Positions 34,562-43,380 of a stretch of DNA of 64,000 nucleotides are shown here, in pieces. The position numbers and the translations under genes were made by a program. The stretch comes from Mangrovibacillus cuniculi (GTDB taxonomy: Bacteria; Bacillota; Bacilli; Bacillales; R1DC41), in assembly GCF_015482585.1 (NCBI RefSeq), contig NZ_CP049742.1, positions 2,201,001 to 2,265,000 of the forward strand, in the 5' to 3' direction. The notes beneath the pieces were generated by a model. The model saw only the letters and a list, made by a program, of their open reading frames with translations. It was not told the DNA's origin and did no database searches. The stretch's first letter is position 1. Every line of letters starts with the position of its first letter.

Positions 34562-35635
34562 TTATTCATTTCGCTCTTGCATGTTCCATTTCGAACGAAC
34601 GAAGTTAATAATTGGTTTGTAATCTTTATTAACAAGTCCTATTGCTTCAACAATTAGTTCAACTGCTAGCAATACAATAGTGATTACAATAATTGCTCCC
34701 CACTGAGTCGACATGGAGAAAATAAGTGCGGCTAAACCAAATAAAGAAGCTAGAGCATAAATGATTAGCACTGTTTGTTGATGCGAGAAGCCCAATCTTA
34801 GCAAGCAATGATGCAAGTGCGATTTATCCGGTGCAGATAGTGGTTGCTTATTCACTAAGCGACGAATAATAGCAAAGATTGTGTCAGAGATAGGTACACC
34901 TAGAATAATAATTGGGATAACAAGGGAAATTAATGTTACGTTTTTGAATCCCATTAAAGAAAGTACCGATATCATAAAACCTAGGAATAATGCTCCTGTA
35001 TCCCCCATGAAAATTTGAGCTGGGTGAAAGTTATAACGTAGAAATCCTAATATACTTACTAATAGGATGGCACCAACTGTTGCAACAAAGAAATCACCTT
35101 TGATAAATGCCATACCTGAAATAGTAATTAAAGCAATTGAAGATACACCAGCTGCTAGTCCATCTAACCCATCTATTAGGTTAATTGCGTTCGTAATAGC
35201 AATTATCCAGATGATTGTTAACGGGATGCTAAAATATCCAAATTCAACGGTACCTCCAAATGGTAAGTTAATGAAATTAACTTGTACATTCCCAAGAATT
35301 ACCACTATCGCTGCCGCTGAAATTTGACCTGCTAGCTTTAGCTTAGGGGATAATTCAAAGCGGTCATCAAAAGCGCCTGTTAGGATGATAATGAAAGCAC
35401 CTACGATAATCCACCAAGAAGATGCTTGAGTATCCTCAGGTCGGCTAATCACAAAACCTATCAGAAACGCTAAAAATATTGCTAAACCACCCATTCGGGG
35501 CATAATTTTTTGATGAACTTTACGGTAATTAGGTTTATCTGTTGCACCAATGGCAATGGCAAATTTCTTTACATAAGGTGTTAAATATAACGCACTTAAA
35601 AATGTAACTATTAACGTCAATATTATAAGAAGCAT
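34562..35635 (-). CDS. tagO: Undecaprenyl-phosphate GlcNAc-1-phosphate transferase TagO
   Basis: A 357-aa polytopic membrane enzyme starting wall teichoic acid or secondary wall polymer synthesis by moving GlcNAc-1-P from UDP-GlcNAc to undecaprenyl phosphate. It has about 10-11 membrane segments. Key motifs are the aspartate pair in TGAFDDRFELSP, NAINLIDGLDGLAAG, GDTGALFLGF, and the histidine motif KSHLHHCLLRLG. The start is the ATG at 35635, with AAGGAGG 6 nt upstream. It is transcribed alone and probably feeds the WecG/TagA-type enzyme at 40433. Confidence 0.95.
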   Translation of the reverse strand: MLLIILTLIVTFLSALYLTPYVKKFAIAIGATDKPNYRKVHQKIMPRMGGLAIFLAFLIGFVISRPEDTQASSWWIIVGAFIIILTGAFDDRFELSPKLKLAGQISAAAIVVILGNVQVNFINLPFGGTVEFGYFSIPLTIIWIIAITNAINLIDGLDGLAAGVSSIALITISGMAFIKGDFFVATVGAILLVSILGFLRYNFHPAQIFMGDTGALFLGFMISVLSLMGFKNVTLISLVIPIIILGVPISDTIFAIIRRLVNKQPLSAPDKSHLHHCLLRLGFSHQQTVLIIYALASLFGLAALIFSMSTQWGAIIVITIVLLAVELIVEAIGLVNKDYKPIINFVRSKWNMQERNE

Positions 35636-35902
35636 GGACATCCTCCTTGTTTCTATCTTGCCCAATATCATTTTTTGTAAATAACCAATATTTTGTAGAA
35701 TCTTGTAGAATAGTAATCTAAAATCTACTCATGGTGGATTATATCATAACTCTATGAAACAAGCATGATAAATTTAGCGGAGATTGTCTTTTTATCCACA
35801 TTTGTTTAGACGAAACTATAGTAAACAGGTTACACCCTATGACAAAATCTTTCATTTACTATTAAATTTTAGCGAAAAACATTTAAGTTATTCAATAAAT
35901 CA

Positions 35903-35937
35903 TATACAAAAACCTCGACAAGTATATGCCAAGGTTA
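35903..35937 (-). terminator. Terminator of csaB
   Basis: AACCTTG and CGAGGTT-like arms with a loop of about 14 nt, then TTTTTG, 10 nt past the csaB stop. Confidence 0.55.
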
Positions 35938-35946
35938 ATTGTATGA

Positions 35947-37008
35947 TTACTTATTAAAATATTCTAAAGCCAATTTAGCCGTATGTTGTGCGCTCCAGAT
36001 CTGCTCATCAATGTTTGAAGCTAAGAATTGTTTAGAAGAAGTTAAGTCAGCAAATAACTTTTCGACTTCTTCCACTATTATTCTGTCGTTCCAATCAGGT
36101 TGGTGAACATCAATTGCTACCGCATACCCCGAAATCCTAGCGAAAGAATCAATCTTTGGATCATATGAAACCGGAACATATGGAGTATTAGTTACTGCCG
36201 CAAAAATTAATGCGTGTAGTCTCATACCTAATAATACATCAGACACTCCAATGCGTTTTATTTTTCCTTCAATGCTTAAATCAGCTGGCGCTATAGTAGC
36301 TTTTTGTTCCATTAGATCCATTACAAATCGAGATGTAGCAGCGTCATGCTCACCATGCATAGGAATAAAATCTATTTCATACCCTTTATTCGCTAAAGAG
36401 TCCAACCCTTTCGCAATATGCTCAAGAAATGGTATATCTGTTTTCCAATCTCGAACAGATACAGATATCTTCTTTCTATTCTCTACATCATCTTCTGCAA
36501 TTTCCCCAATTTCAATTCCTAGTACAGGGTCTGGAACCAATTTAATTTCCTGTGTTAATCCAATCTCTTCTAAAAGTTGCTTGGATTCTTGATCACGAAC
36601 AGTCAACAATGTATTTTTAAGCGCAGCTTTCGTCAAAAATCTACCTACACGCTTTTCAATCGGTCCCATACCTTGTGCATAGATAAAAGTAGGAACTTTA
36701 AGTCGCTTAGCGATTTGGATAATTGTTGTATAGTATGGAATTGTTCTCCCACTTGTTTTATCTTGTAGCAAGCTTCCTCCACCGCTTATAAACCCATCAG
36801 CAACAGACAAAGCTTGATAAATATCCTTTAGTTTCCAACGATTAACCGCTTGAACATCATAGGACTTCGCGGTACTCTCAGGGTTGTTACTTAGGACAGT
36901 TACTGAAATAGATGGATCTTGCTTTCGCAAAGCTTGGATAATGGAAAAAAGAATTGCTTCATCTCCTACATTATCGTATCCATAGTATCCTGATATAACT
37001 ACTCTCAT
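35947..37008 (-). CDS. csaB: Polysaccharide pyruvyl transferase CsaB
   Basis: A 353-aa CsaB, which adds ketal-linked pyruvate to the secondary cell wall polysaccharide, the modification recognised by SLH domains. The N-terminal signature VVISGYYGYDNVGDEAIL and SGGGSLLQDKTSGRTIPYYTT are diagnostic, as is the C-terminal LLGMRLHALIFAAVTNTPYVPVSYDPKIDSF. Its start overlaps the stop of the flippase/DUF5693 gene by 4 nt. Its presence explains the many SLH proteins downstream. Confidence 0.96.
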   Translation of the reverse strand: MRVVISGYYGYDNVGDEAILFSIIQALRKQDPSISVTVLSNNPESTAKSYDVQAVNRWKLKDIYQALSVADGFISGGGSLLQDKTSGRTIPYYTTIIQIAKRLKVPTFIYAQGMGPIEKRVGRFLTKAALKNTLLTVRDQESKQLLEEIGLTQEIKLVPDPVLGIEIGEIAEDDVENRKKISVSVRDWKTDIPFLEHIAKGLDSLANKGYEIDFIPMHGEHDAATSRFVMDLMEQKATIAPADLSIEGKIKRIGVSDVLLGMRLHALIFAAVTNTPYVPVSYDPKIDSFARISGYAVAIDVHQPDWNDRIIVEEVEKLFADLTSSKQFLASNIDEQIWSAQHTAKLALEYFNK

Positions 37009-40000
37009 TTACTCCACCTCGGTTTAATCTTACTTTCATAAAGTTTCTTACCTTGTTCAAATAAGAAAATTAACACAAGACCTAATATAAAACCTATTAA
37101 GATGCTGTGAATGCTACGTAATATAGAAACATGGAGTGGAATATGGAAATGTGTAAATGTATTTACCATAGACATGACACCTATAGCTGATGGAATCATT
37201 AGATATTTAGATACCAACTTGGAATACTTTGTCATATAAATTGCAAATACCAACATAGGGAAACCTATTAAAAATTCTTTTGTTCTAGGACGTGCGTATA
37301 ACAGCTCTTCTAGTTTTTGACGTATAATTAACTCAATGTTAGATACACTACCAGAATTACCTGAACGCGAAATGTAGTATGCAACAATAATTAAAACAAT
37401 ACCCATGATGATAGCATCACGATACTTTATAGCCGTATTAAGTATTTTCATGATATGACCATAAAGCGCATAGATAAAGGCAAACGCAATTGGTGCAATA
37501 TAAAGAACTTTTACTCCTTTAAATTCTTCTAATTTCAAGAAGAATTCTTGGCCGTTAAAAACTGAAACCATTACAGCTATTCCAACAGAAGTAATTAGTA
37601 TTACCTCAAAATATTTTAATACTAAACCTTTACTATTTTTAATTCCATTAATTGGATATAAAGCTGATATAGGTGTTAAAATTGCTAAACCTAAAATCAA
37701 TGCTTGAAGCAGTATAATTTGATTTGTAACTAAATAACCTAATCCAGCTAACATCACGCCTACAGTGCCAAGAATCGTTAGCCACCTTTGCGAGAAAACC
37801 TTTTGTAATGCAAAAGTAGTAAATAATACCGCTCCGATAAGTCCCAAGTAAATGGTCCATTTAGAAACATCTGTATACTGTTTAGGTGAACCATCTTGAT
37901 AAAAGACTGGCATATTGGCTTGTACTTGATTCATAAAATTTACTGTTTGAGGTATTGACTCTTCTACCGGCAAAGCTGGCGGACGAACAAATACAGAGCG
38001 AATATTACGCTCCTTTACTGCTCTTACAGCTTTATCAACAGAAACATGAACGTCTTCCGCATTACTTAGTGATAAGCTAATAAGTCGTACTACTTGATTA
38101 TCCATTTTGCTTGTTAAAGACTTAAAACCTTTTTCTTTTGAAGATTCAATGTCATAAACATTTGTATTTGATTCACTCCAATACTCAGCTATCTTATTTT
38201 GAGTTATTGGATCAGCAAAACCTAGTACAGATTGACCAGCGAACAATACGTTGGCATCAGTAGAATATTTTTTTAACTGATTAAACAAAATAGGGTTTTT
38301 ATCGACTTCAAAGTCTTTTATTCTTGGAATAAGCGTCAACCCATTCTCTTTAATGGTTTCAATTTTCTTTTCATCATAGACAATAGGAAAATGGTCTACA
38401 CGATAACTTTCTCTTTCTATAAAGTAGAAGATCAAATTATCTACCGTAATTTCCTCCGCTTCAAAAACTTCTTTTATCTGATCCGTAACATTGTTTTGAT
38501 TGTGAATAAATACTAAAATTCCTCCACTAGCTGATCTTTCAGAAAGTTTAGTGAACTGAGGGTTTAACAGCGAATACCTATTTAAGTCTTCTGTTGAAAA
38601 AACTGTTAAATTCCCTTCTTTTTCTTGTGTATTTAACGTTTCTGGCTCTAAACTTATAGAATCTAGACCCGCCACTCTTAGCTCTGTTAAAATAGTTTCT
38701 ATCGGCCAATCTTCATTTTCTTTACTTAATTCATCTAATACATCGTAAGGCATGACCATTTCATACTGATCATTTGCCCACTCAATTTGATGGCGTTGAA
38801 TTATTCCTGGGAATGCTAGAAGGAAAGTCAGGACTAACAACAACCACGGAGTAAACTTCTTCACTTTATTTCCTCCAGACTTTGATTTAGGTAAAAACTT
38901 CTGAATACGTGGGTTCTTCAGCAACTCTAACACGTATGGATCATGTCCAATTATTAATACTGAAAAATATAATAATGCTCCAAGCATGGTTAACGCACTT
39001 GCGGCCGCTAAAGTAATGAATCGACTATCGAACTCCCACCCAATTACGTTTACTATTAGATATAAAATCGTCCCCATAAAAGCAGAACCAACAACACTTA
39101 ACATCAATGATTTGGATCCGAGTTGGAAAGCAATACTTTTTCTGATTTCCACCATATTTAATATCCATAAAAATGTATAAACAAGTAATGTGGAATAAGC
39201 CGCTCCCATTAAACTAAATTTGTTAATCAAGAATATGTTTAGTATTACCTTCATAAAAACAGCCACAATTACATACAATGCCGCTTTTCTAGGCTTATTT
39301 AAACTTTGAAGTACACCTGTACTTAAGACAGCAAGCGCCGTAACGATGGAGCTAATATTTAAAACTGCTAACACATCGCTTCCCTCAGCATTTGTAAACA
39401 ACGCGATGTTTACACCTACTGTTAGAACAAATAGTCCAGCTCCAATTGGCCAAGATAAGATATGTGTATAAGCAAATATTTTCTCTAGCGTTTGCTTAAC
39501 TTTTGTTTCTTCTCCCTTAGCACGTAATTTAGAAACTAGCGGAATAAGTGATAACACTACTGCCGTAGAAAAAACAGTCGCAATTTGGACTAACGCTAGT
39601 CCTCTTCCAAAAATACCATACTGATATGCTACTTCATTATCAGACAAACCTGTTGCCCCTAAACTTCTTGGAACCGTAAGAGAATCCACTACGTTGAACA
39701 ATGCCATCGTAATTGCTCCTACAGAAATCGGTAGGGAGATTAACAGGATCTTTTTAGCAGTCGGCCAAAATGTTTCTGGTTTATTTTGTTGAGTAAGCTT
39801 CACTTTTGGCCTTTTACGGTACATAACTAACAAGTAACCTAATGAGGCTAAAGCTCCTACAATAGAAGCTGCCATTACCCCACCAGCAACTACTTCATTT
39901 GAATAGCCAGCTGATACAAACCACCAAGCAATGGCTAATATGAAGAAAACTCGTACAAATTGCTCAAGAATTTGTGAAACACCTGTATGTGTCATATTTT

Positions 40001-40433
40001 CGTGACCTTGGAAGTAACCACGATAGACTGCCATATAAGGAGCGATCAATAAGGTAAAGGATACAAAAATGATGGCATAGTACGTTGAGCTACCTAAATA
40101 CCCCGTTAATGGTCGTGCACCGAAAAACACTATGGCAAAAGCTATAACTCCAAAGACAATAGCCAACCTACTTGCTGTTGACTTTAGATGTTGGACATAT
40201 GCGAAATCATTCCTGGCTCTCGCTTCTGATATAAGTTTAGAAATCGCTACTGGAATACCAGCAACTGATAGCGTTAAAGCCACCATATAAATAGGATAAA
40301 CAATGCTGAAAATCCCCAAGACTTCGTCACCAGCTATATTCTGTAAAGGAACTCTAAAAAAGCTTCCTAGTATCTTGGAAAGAAGTGTAGCCATAGTTAA
40401 TATTAGTGTTCCTTTTAAAAAAGACTGTGCCAT
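37005..40433 (-). CDS. Polysaccharide flippase fused to DUF5693-type region
   Basis: A 1142-aa membrane protein that appears to be a fusion. Residues 1 to about 510 are a PST/MurJ-SpoVB-like flippase with 12-14 helices (MAQSFLKGTLILTMATLLSKILGSFFRVPLQNI at the start). From about residue 525 (FTPWLLLVLTFLLAFPGIIQRHQIEW) an extracytoplasmic domain follows to about residue 840, then about nine more helices, matching the layout of DUF5693 proteins usually encoded as a separate gene beside csaB. The join (PKSKSGGNKVKK) is a basic linker with no stop codon. The flippase half would turn the lipid-linked polysaccharide outward; the DUF5693 half has no known activity. Coupled between wecG-type and csaB genes. 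Confidence 0.88.
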   Translation of the reverse strand: MAQSFLKGTLILTMATLLSKILGSFFRVPLQNIAGDEVLGIFSIVYPIYMVALTLSVAGIPVAISKLISEARARNDFAYVQHLKSTASRLAIVFGVIAFAIVFFGARPLTGYLGSSTYYAIIFVSFTLLIAPYMAVYRGYFQGHENMTHTGVSQILEQFVRVFFILAIAWWFVSAGYSNEVVAGGVMAASIVGALASLGYLLVMYRKRPKVKLTQQNKPETFWPTAKKILLISLPISVGAITMALFNVVDSLTVPRSLGATGLSDNEVAYQYGIFGRGLALVQIATVFSTAVVLSLIPLVSKLRAKGEETKVKQTLEKIFAYTHILSWPIGAGLFVLTVGVNIALFTNAEGSDVLAVLNISSIVTALAVLSTGVLQSLNKPRKAALYVIVAVFMKVILNIFLINKFSLMGAAYSTLLVYTFLWILNMVEIRKSIAFQLGSKSLMLSVVGSAFMGTILYLIVNVIGWEFDSRFITLAAASALTMLGALLYFSVLIIGHDPYVLELLKNPRIQKFLPKSKSGGNKVKKFTPWLLLVLTFLLAFPGIIQRHQIEWANDQYEMVMPYDVLDELSKENEDWPIETILTELRVAGLDSISLEPETLNTQEKEGNLTVFSTEDLNRYSLLNPQFTKLSERSASGGILVFIHNQNNVTDQIKEVFEAEEITVDNLIFYFIERESYRVDHFPIVYDEKKIETIKENGLTLIPRIKDFEVDKNPILFNQLKKYSTDANVLFAGQSVLGFADPITQNKIAEYWSESNTNVYDIESSKEKGFKSLTSKMDNQVVRLISLSLSNAEDVHVSVDKAVRAVKERNIRSVFVRPPALPVEESIPQTVNFMNQVQANMPVFYQDGSPKQYTDVSKWTIYLGLIGAVLFTTFALQKVFSQRWLTILGTVGVMLAGLGYLVTNQIILLQALILGLAILTPISALYPINGIKNSKGLVLKYFEVILITSVGIAVMVSVFNGQEFFLKLEEFKGVKVLYIAPIAFAFIYALYGHIMKILNTAIKYRDAIIMGIVLIIVAYYISRSGNSGSVSNIELIIRQKLEELLYARPRTKEFLIGFPMLVFAIYMTKYSKLVSKYLMIPSAIGVMSMVNTFTHFHIPLHVSILRSIHSILIGFILGLVLIFLFEQGKKLYESKIKPRWSK

Positions 40434-41161
40434 TATTTTCGTTTCGCCTTTTCATTTAGAACTGCTACTAAGAATTTCGGAAGTGACAATGACCTCTTTA
40501 GCCTAGATGGTTGTTTCGCTATTCGGTAAGCCCATTCTAAATTAAGCTTTACCCAAAAATCTGGTGCTCGTTTGACAGTTCCAGCTATAACATCAAAACT
40601 TCCGCCTACTCCCATAAATACACCCTTTTCAAAGTGCGGCAAGTTAGAAGAAATCCATTTTTCTTGACGAGGTACTCCTAACGCTACAAAGATGTAATCA
40701 GGTTGTTTTACCTTTATATCGTCTGCAATCTCTGAAGAATCCCAGTCAAAGAACCCATGATGATAGCCAGCTACTGTAACGTCATGATAATCTCTTCTTA
40801 TATTAGTGACAGTAAGCTCAATCGTTTCTGGAGATGCTCCAAGTAGGTAGATGGATTGCTTTCTCTCATTAGCTTTTTTTAAGATTGCCACCATAGAATC
40901 ATATCCAGTTACACGCTCAGGTAATGGATCTCCCAAAATCTGTGCTCCTTTTACTACACCAATTCCGTCTGGAGTAATATAAGTCGCTTTTTGTAAATAA
41001 CCATTAAATTCTTGATCTTCTTTTGCTTTCATAACCACTTCTGGGTTCGCGGTAACAACAAACGTCTTTTCTTGTCTTTCTGCTCTTTCGACAAGAAGAT
41101 CGACAAAGTCTTTTTGTGTTGTATATATAAAAGGAATCCCTAAAACATCGACAGTTCTCAT
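40433..41161 (-). CDS. WecG/TagA/CpsF family glycosyltransferase
   Basis: A 242-aa GT26 enzyme, likely adding N-acetylmannosamine to the GlcNAc-PP-undecaprenol made by TagO. Motifs are TANPEVVMKAKED, TPDGIGVVKGAQILGDPLPERVTGYD, YLLGASPE and the C-terminal LGVPRQEKWI, VGGSFDVIAGTVKRAPDFWVKLNLEWAYRI. The start is the ATG at 41161 after TTAGGAG; the longer frame has no ribosome-binding site. Its stop overlaps the start of the flippase gene (TAATG), making a coupled wecG-flippase-csaB operon. Confidence 0.92.
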   Translation of the reverse strand: MRTVDVLGIPFIYTTQKDFVDLLVERAERQEKTFVVTANPEVVMKAKEDQEFNGYLQKATYITPDGIGVVKGAQILGDPLPERVTGYDSMVAILKKANERKQSIYLLGASPETIELTVTNIRRDYHDVTVAGYHHGFFDWDSSEIADDIKVKQPDYIFVALGVPRQEKWISSNLPHFEKGVFMGVGGSFDVIAGTVKRAPDFWVKLNLEWAYRIAKQPSRLKRSLSLPKFLVAVLNEKAKRK

Positions 41162-41216
41162 AATAAAACTCCTAACTAGGCAAATTGGTTGCATTTTTAC
41201 TTCCTTATAGTAACAC

Positions 41217-41255
41217 AAAAGAGGAACTCGCTAGTAGCAAGTTCCTCTTTTTTCG
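41217..41255 (-). terminator. Terminator of the SLH glucosaminidase gene
   Basis: AAAGAGGAACT pairs perfectly with AGTTCCTCTTT across an 11-nt loop; the T-rich side is clearer on the + strand, so it may act in both directions. Confidence 0.7.
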
Positions 41256-41262
41256 ACAATGT

Positions 41263-43203
41263 TTATTTTGCTACAGGAATTTCTAACACATATTGACCAA
41301 ACGAACCGTTTCCATATACATAGCCATCTCTGTTTGTTTTCAAGTCAGAAACAACATTATACCAAAGTGCACCGTCTTTTGTTGCTTGTGCTTTGTAAAT
41401 CATTGGTGTGCCTATTAACTGCATCTGGTAAAGTGTATCTGTATTCGTTGTTCCATAATTATTTCGTACTCTCAACCCACTTTCATTAGAAAGTAATAAT
41501 TTGTACTTTCCAATATCTTTCTTACCTAACAAGACATCTGCACGGTACATGTGAGCACTAATTTTCTCTCCCCAGAATGGGTCTGAAGCGTATTTCATGT
41601 TCATACCTATCTGTTTGTTACCCAGCACAGAGCCATGATAATATATACCCTTAGCATCATGATATCTTGCACTAACACTGTTAGCTGTATATTCTATAGA
41701 TTCTTTAAACGATGGAAATGAGAATGCATCCTCATATGCTGATCCATCTCTTGCGTTTGAACCAAATAAATTTTTCTTTTCAGTAGCTATTTGACTTGTT
41801 CCCCACTCACTTTCGTGGATAGCATGGGCCATTAAATATAGAGCATTAATTTCATATTTATTTTCTACATCTTTTAAATATTTACCAATTCCTACCAACG
41901 GACTAATTTCATATCTTGCTTTAAATGCTTCTGGATAAGCAACTCTTAAGTAAGTATCAAGCTCTTCAGCAGTATATGCAGATTTAGTGTGTAGTGGTAA
42001 ATGCTGGAAATATTGGTACTCACGACCTACAAGTATACCTGTGGTTGAGTAATAATTCACTGTGTCCCAACTATAATACTTTTCATTCTCTTTTAAAAAT
42101 GCTGGTGCTTTGCCTATTGTACTAGTAGAACCGTACTTTTGTGTTAAATGATTAAAGATAAGGTGAACCAAGTTCCCATTCCTATTTTCATAATAAGACC
42201 TATTTTTAATTAGTTCAAAAGGTAATAAATTCACATAACGTATATCTACATACCCCACCGTAGTACCAATTGACACTTTCACTACATTTTCCGTAGCTGC
42301 TAAATACTTCATCTCTATCCCAGCTTCTATATATGTAATGCTTGTTCCGCTTAAATTTTCAGTTGGATAGATTACGGCTAGACCAATTCCATTCGGTATC
42401 GCAAAACCAGACTTCATATAAACAATTCTGTTATTTTGCATAATAACCTGGTTATCCACTGCACTTCGTTGAGCATCATTGAAATTTGTAAATTCACGAA
42501 GAACATATGGGTTTCCGTCTTCGTCTAGAACGGCAACTTTATACTCTAAACCCTTCAAAGGAGACAATAAAGAAATAGAACGACTTAATACAGCTGCTGT
42601 CTCTCCTCTAGTCGTAGGAGCTTTTGGAACAAATTTGTTACCACTTTTCCCACTCATTACACCTAAATAAACTAATCTTTTAACAGAATCCAGTGCCCAC
42701 TTGCCAATTAAGTGGTCATCAGTGAAAATTGTTTCTGAAGGACGGGATAAAACTCCTCTAGTATTAAGGGTATTGATAACCATCGCAGCCATTTCTTCCC
42801 TAGTAATAACATTATTCGGCTTAAACACCCCTCCATCATAACCATTGACAATTCCTAAGCTCGATGCTTTTTCTACCGATGAATAATACCACTTATCAGA
42901 GGTGACATCGTTATATCGACTTTCTTTCACTTCGGCAATAGAAACTCCAGGAAACTCTGCAGATTTTACAGAATATAAATCTAGTACTCTAATGATGAAC
43001 GATGCAAATTCTGCACGGGTGACATTATTATTAGGACGGTATGTACCATCTTCATATCCTGTCATAATATCTTTTACAATTAATTCACGGAGTTGAGTTT
43101 CAAAATAATGACCTTCTATGTCTGCACTATTTGCAGATACATTTGTTGAAAAGACTGAGGACAAAAGAAGCAAGGACAATATTAAGCTAAATAGTCGTTT
43201 CAT
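41263..43203 (-). CDS. SLH-anchored N-acetylglucosaminidase
   Basis: A 646-aa secreted wall hydrolase. A signal peptide (to about ANS, residue 27) is followed by three SLH domains (about residues 28-210; GYEDGTYRPNNNVTRAEFASFI, GYDGGVFKPNNVITREEMAAMV, GNKFVPKAPTTRGETAAVL). The middle 200 residues are unassigned. The glucosaminidase domain has the catalytic glutamate near residue 462 (MAHAIHESEWGTSQI). An SH3-like end (SNESGLRVRNNYGTTNTDTLY) completes it. The start is the ATG at 43203 with AAAGGAG upstream. It is divergent from secA2 and likely trims peptidoglycan at the cell surface while held by the pyruvylated polysaccharide. Confidence 0.92.
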   Translation of the reverse strand: MKRLFSLILSLLLLSSVFSTNVSANSADIEGHYFETQLRELIVKDIMTGYEDGTYRPNNNVTRAEFASFIIRVLDLYSVKSAEFPGVSIAEVKESRYNDVTSDKWYYSSVEKASSLGIVNGYDGGVFKPNNVITREEMAAMVINTLNTRGVLSRPSETIFTDDHLIGKWALDSVKRLVYLGVMSGKSGNKFVPKAPTTRGETAAVLSRSISLLSPLKGLEYKVAVLDEDGNPYVLREFTNFNDAQRSAVDNQVIMQNNRIVYMKSGFAIPNGIGLAVIYPTENLSGTSITYIEAGIEMKYLAATENVVKVSIGTTVGYVDIRYVNLLPFELIKNRSYYENRNGNLVHLIFNHLTQKYGSTSTIGKAPAFLKENEKYYSWDTVNYYSTTGILVGREYQYFQHLPLHTKSAYTAEELDTYLRVAYPEAFKARYEISPLVGIGKYLKDVENKYEINALYLMAHAIHESEWGTSQIATEKKNLFGSNARDGSAYEDAFSFPSFKESIEYTANSVSARYHDAKGIYYHGSVLGNKQIGMNMKYASDPFWGEKISAHMYRADVLLGKKDIGKYKLLLSNESGLRVRNNYGTTNTDTLYQMQLIGTPMIYKAQATKDGALWYNVVSDLKTNRDGYVYGNGSFGQYVLEIPVAK

Positions 43204-43322
43204 TAATTCAGTTTCTCCTTTACCATTAATATCTATAACTCTACCATTTTTCGACACTTCCTTCTATAATTTTTTCCACTAAGGACGATAGTTGGTAGAT
43301 TTATTACCAATATAAACCATTT

Positions 43323-43350
43323 AGGACAAAAATAGATAATATGATATACT
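43323..43350 (+). promoter_or_regulatory. SigA-type promoter of secA2
   Basis: AGGACA (43323-43328), 16 nt, TATACT (43345-43350), 30 nt before the secA2 start. Confidence 0.55.
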
Positions 43351-43380
43351 AGGCACAACATGATTTAAGGAGAGAATTTC

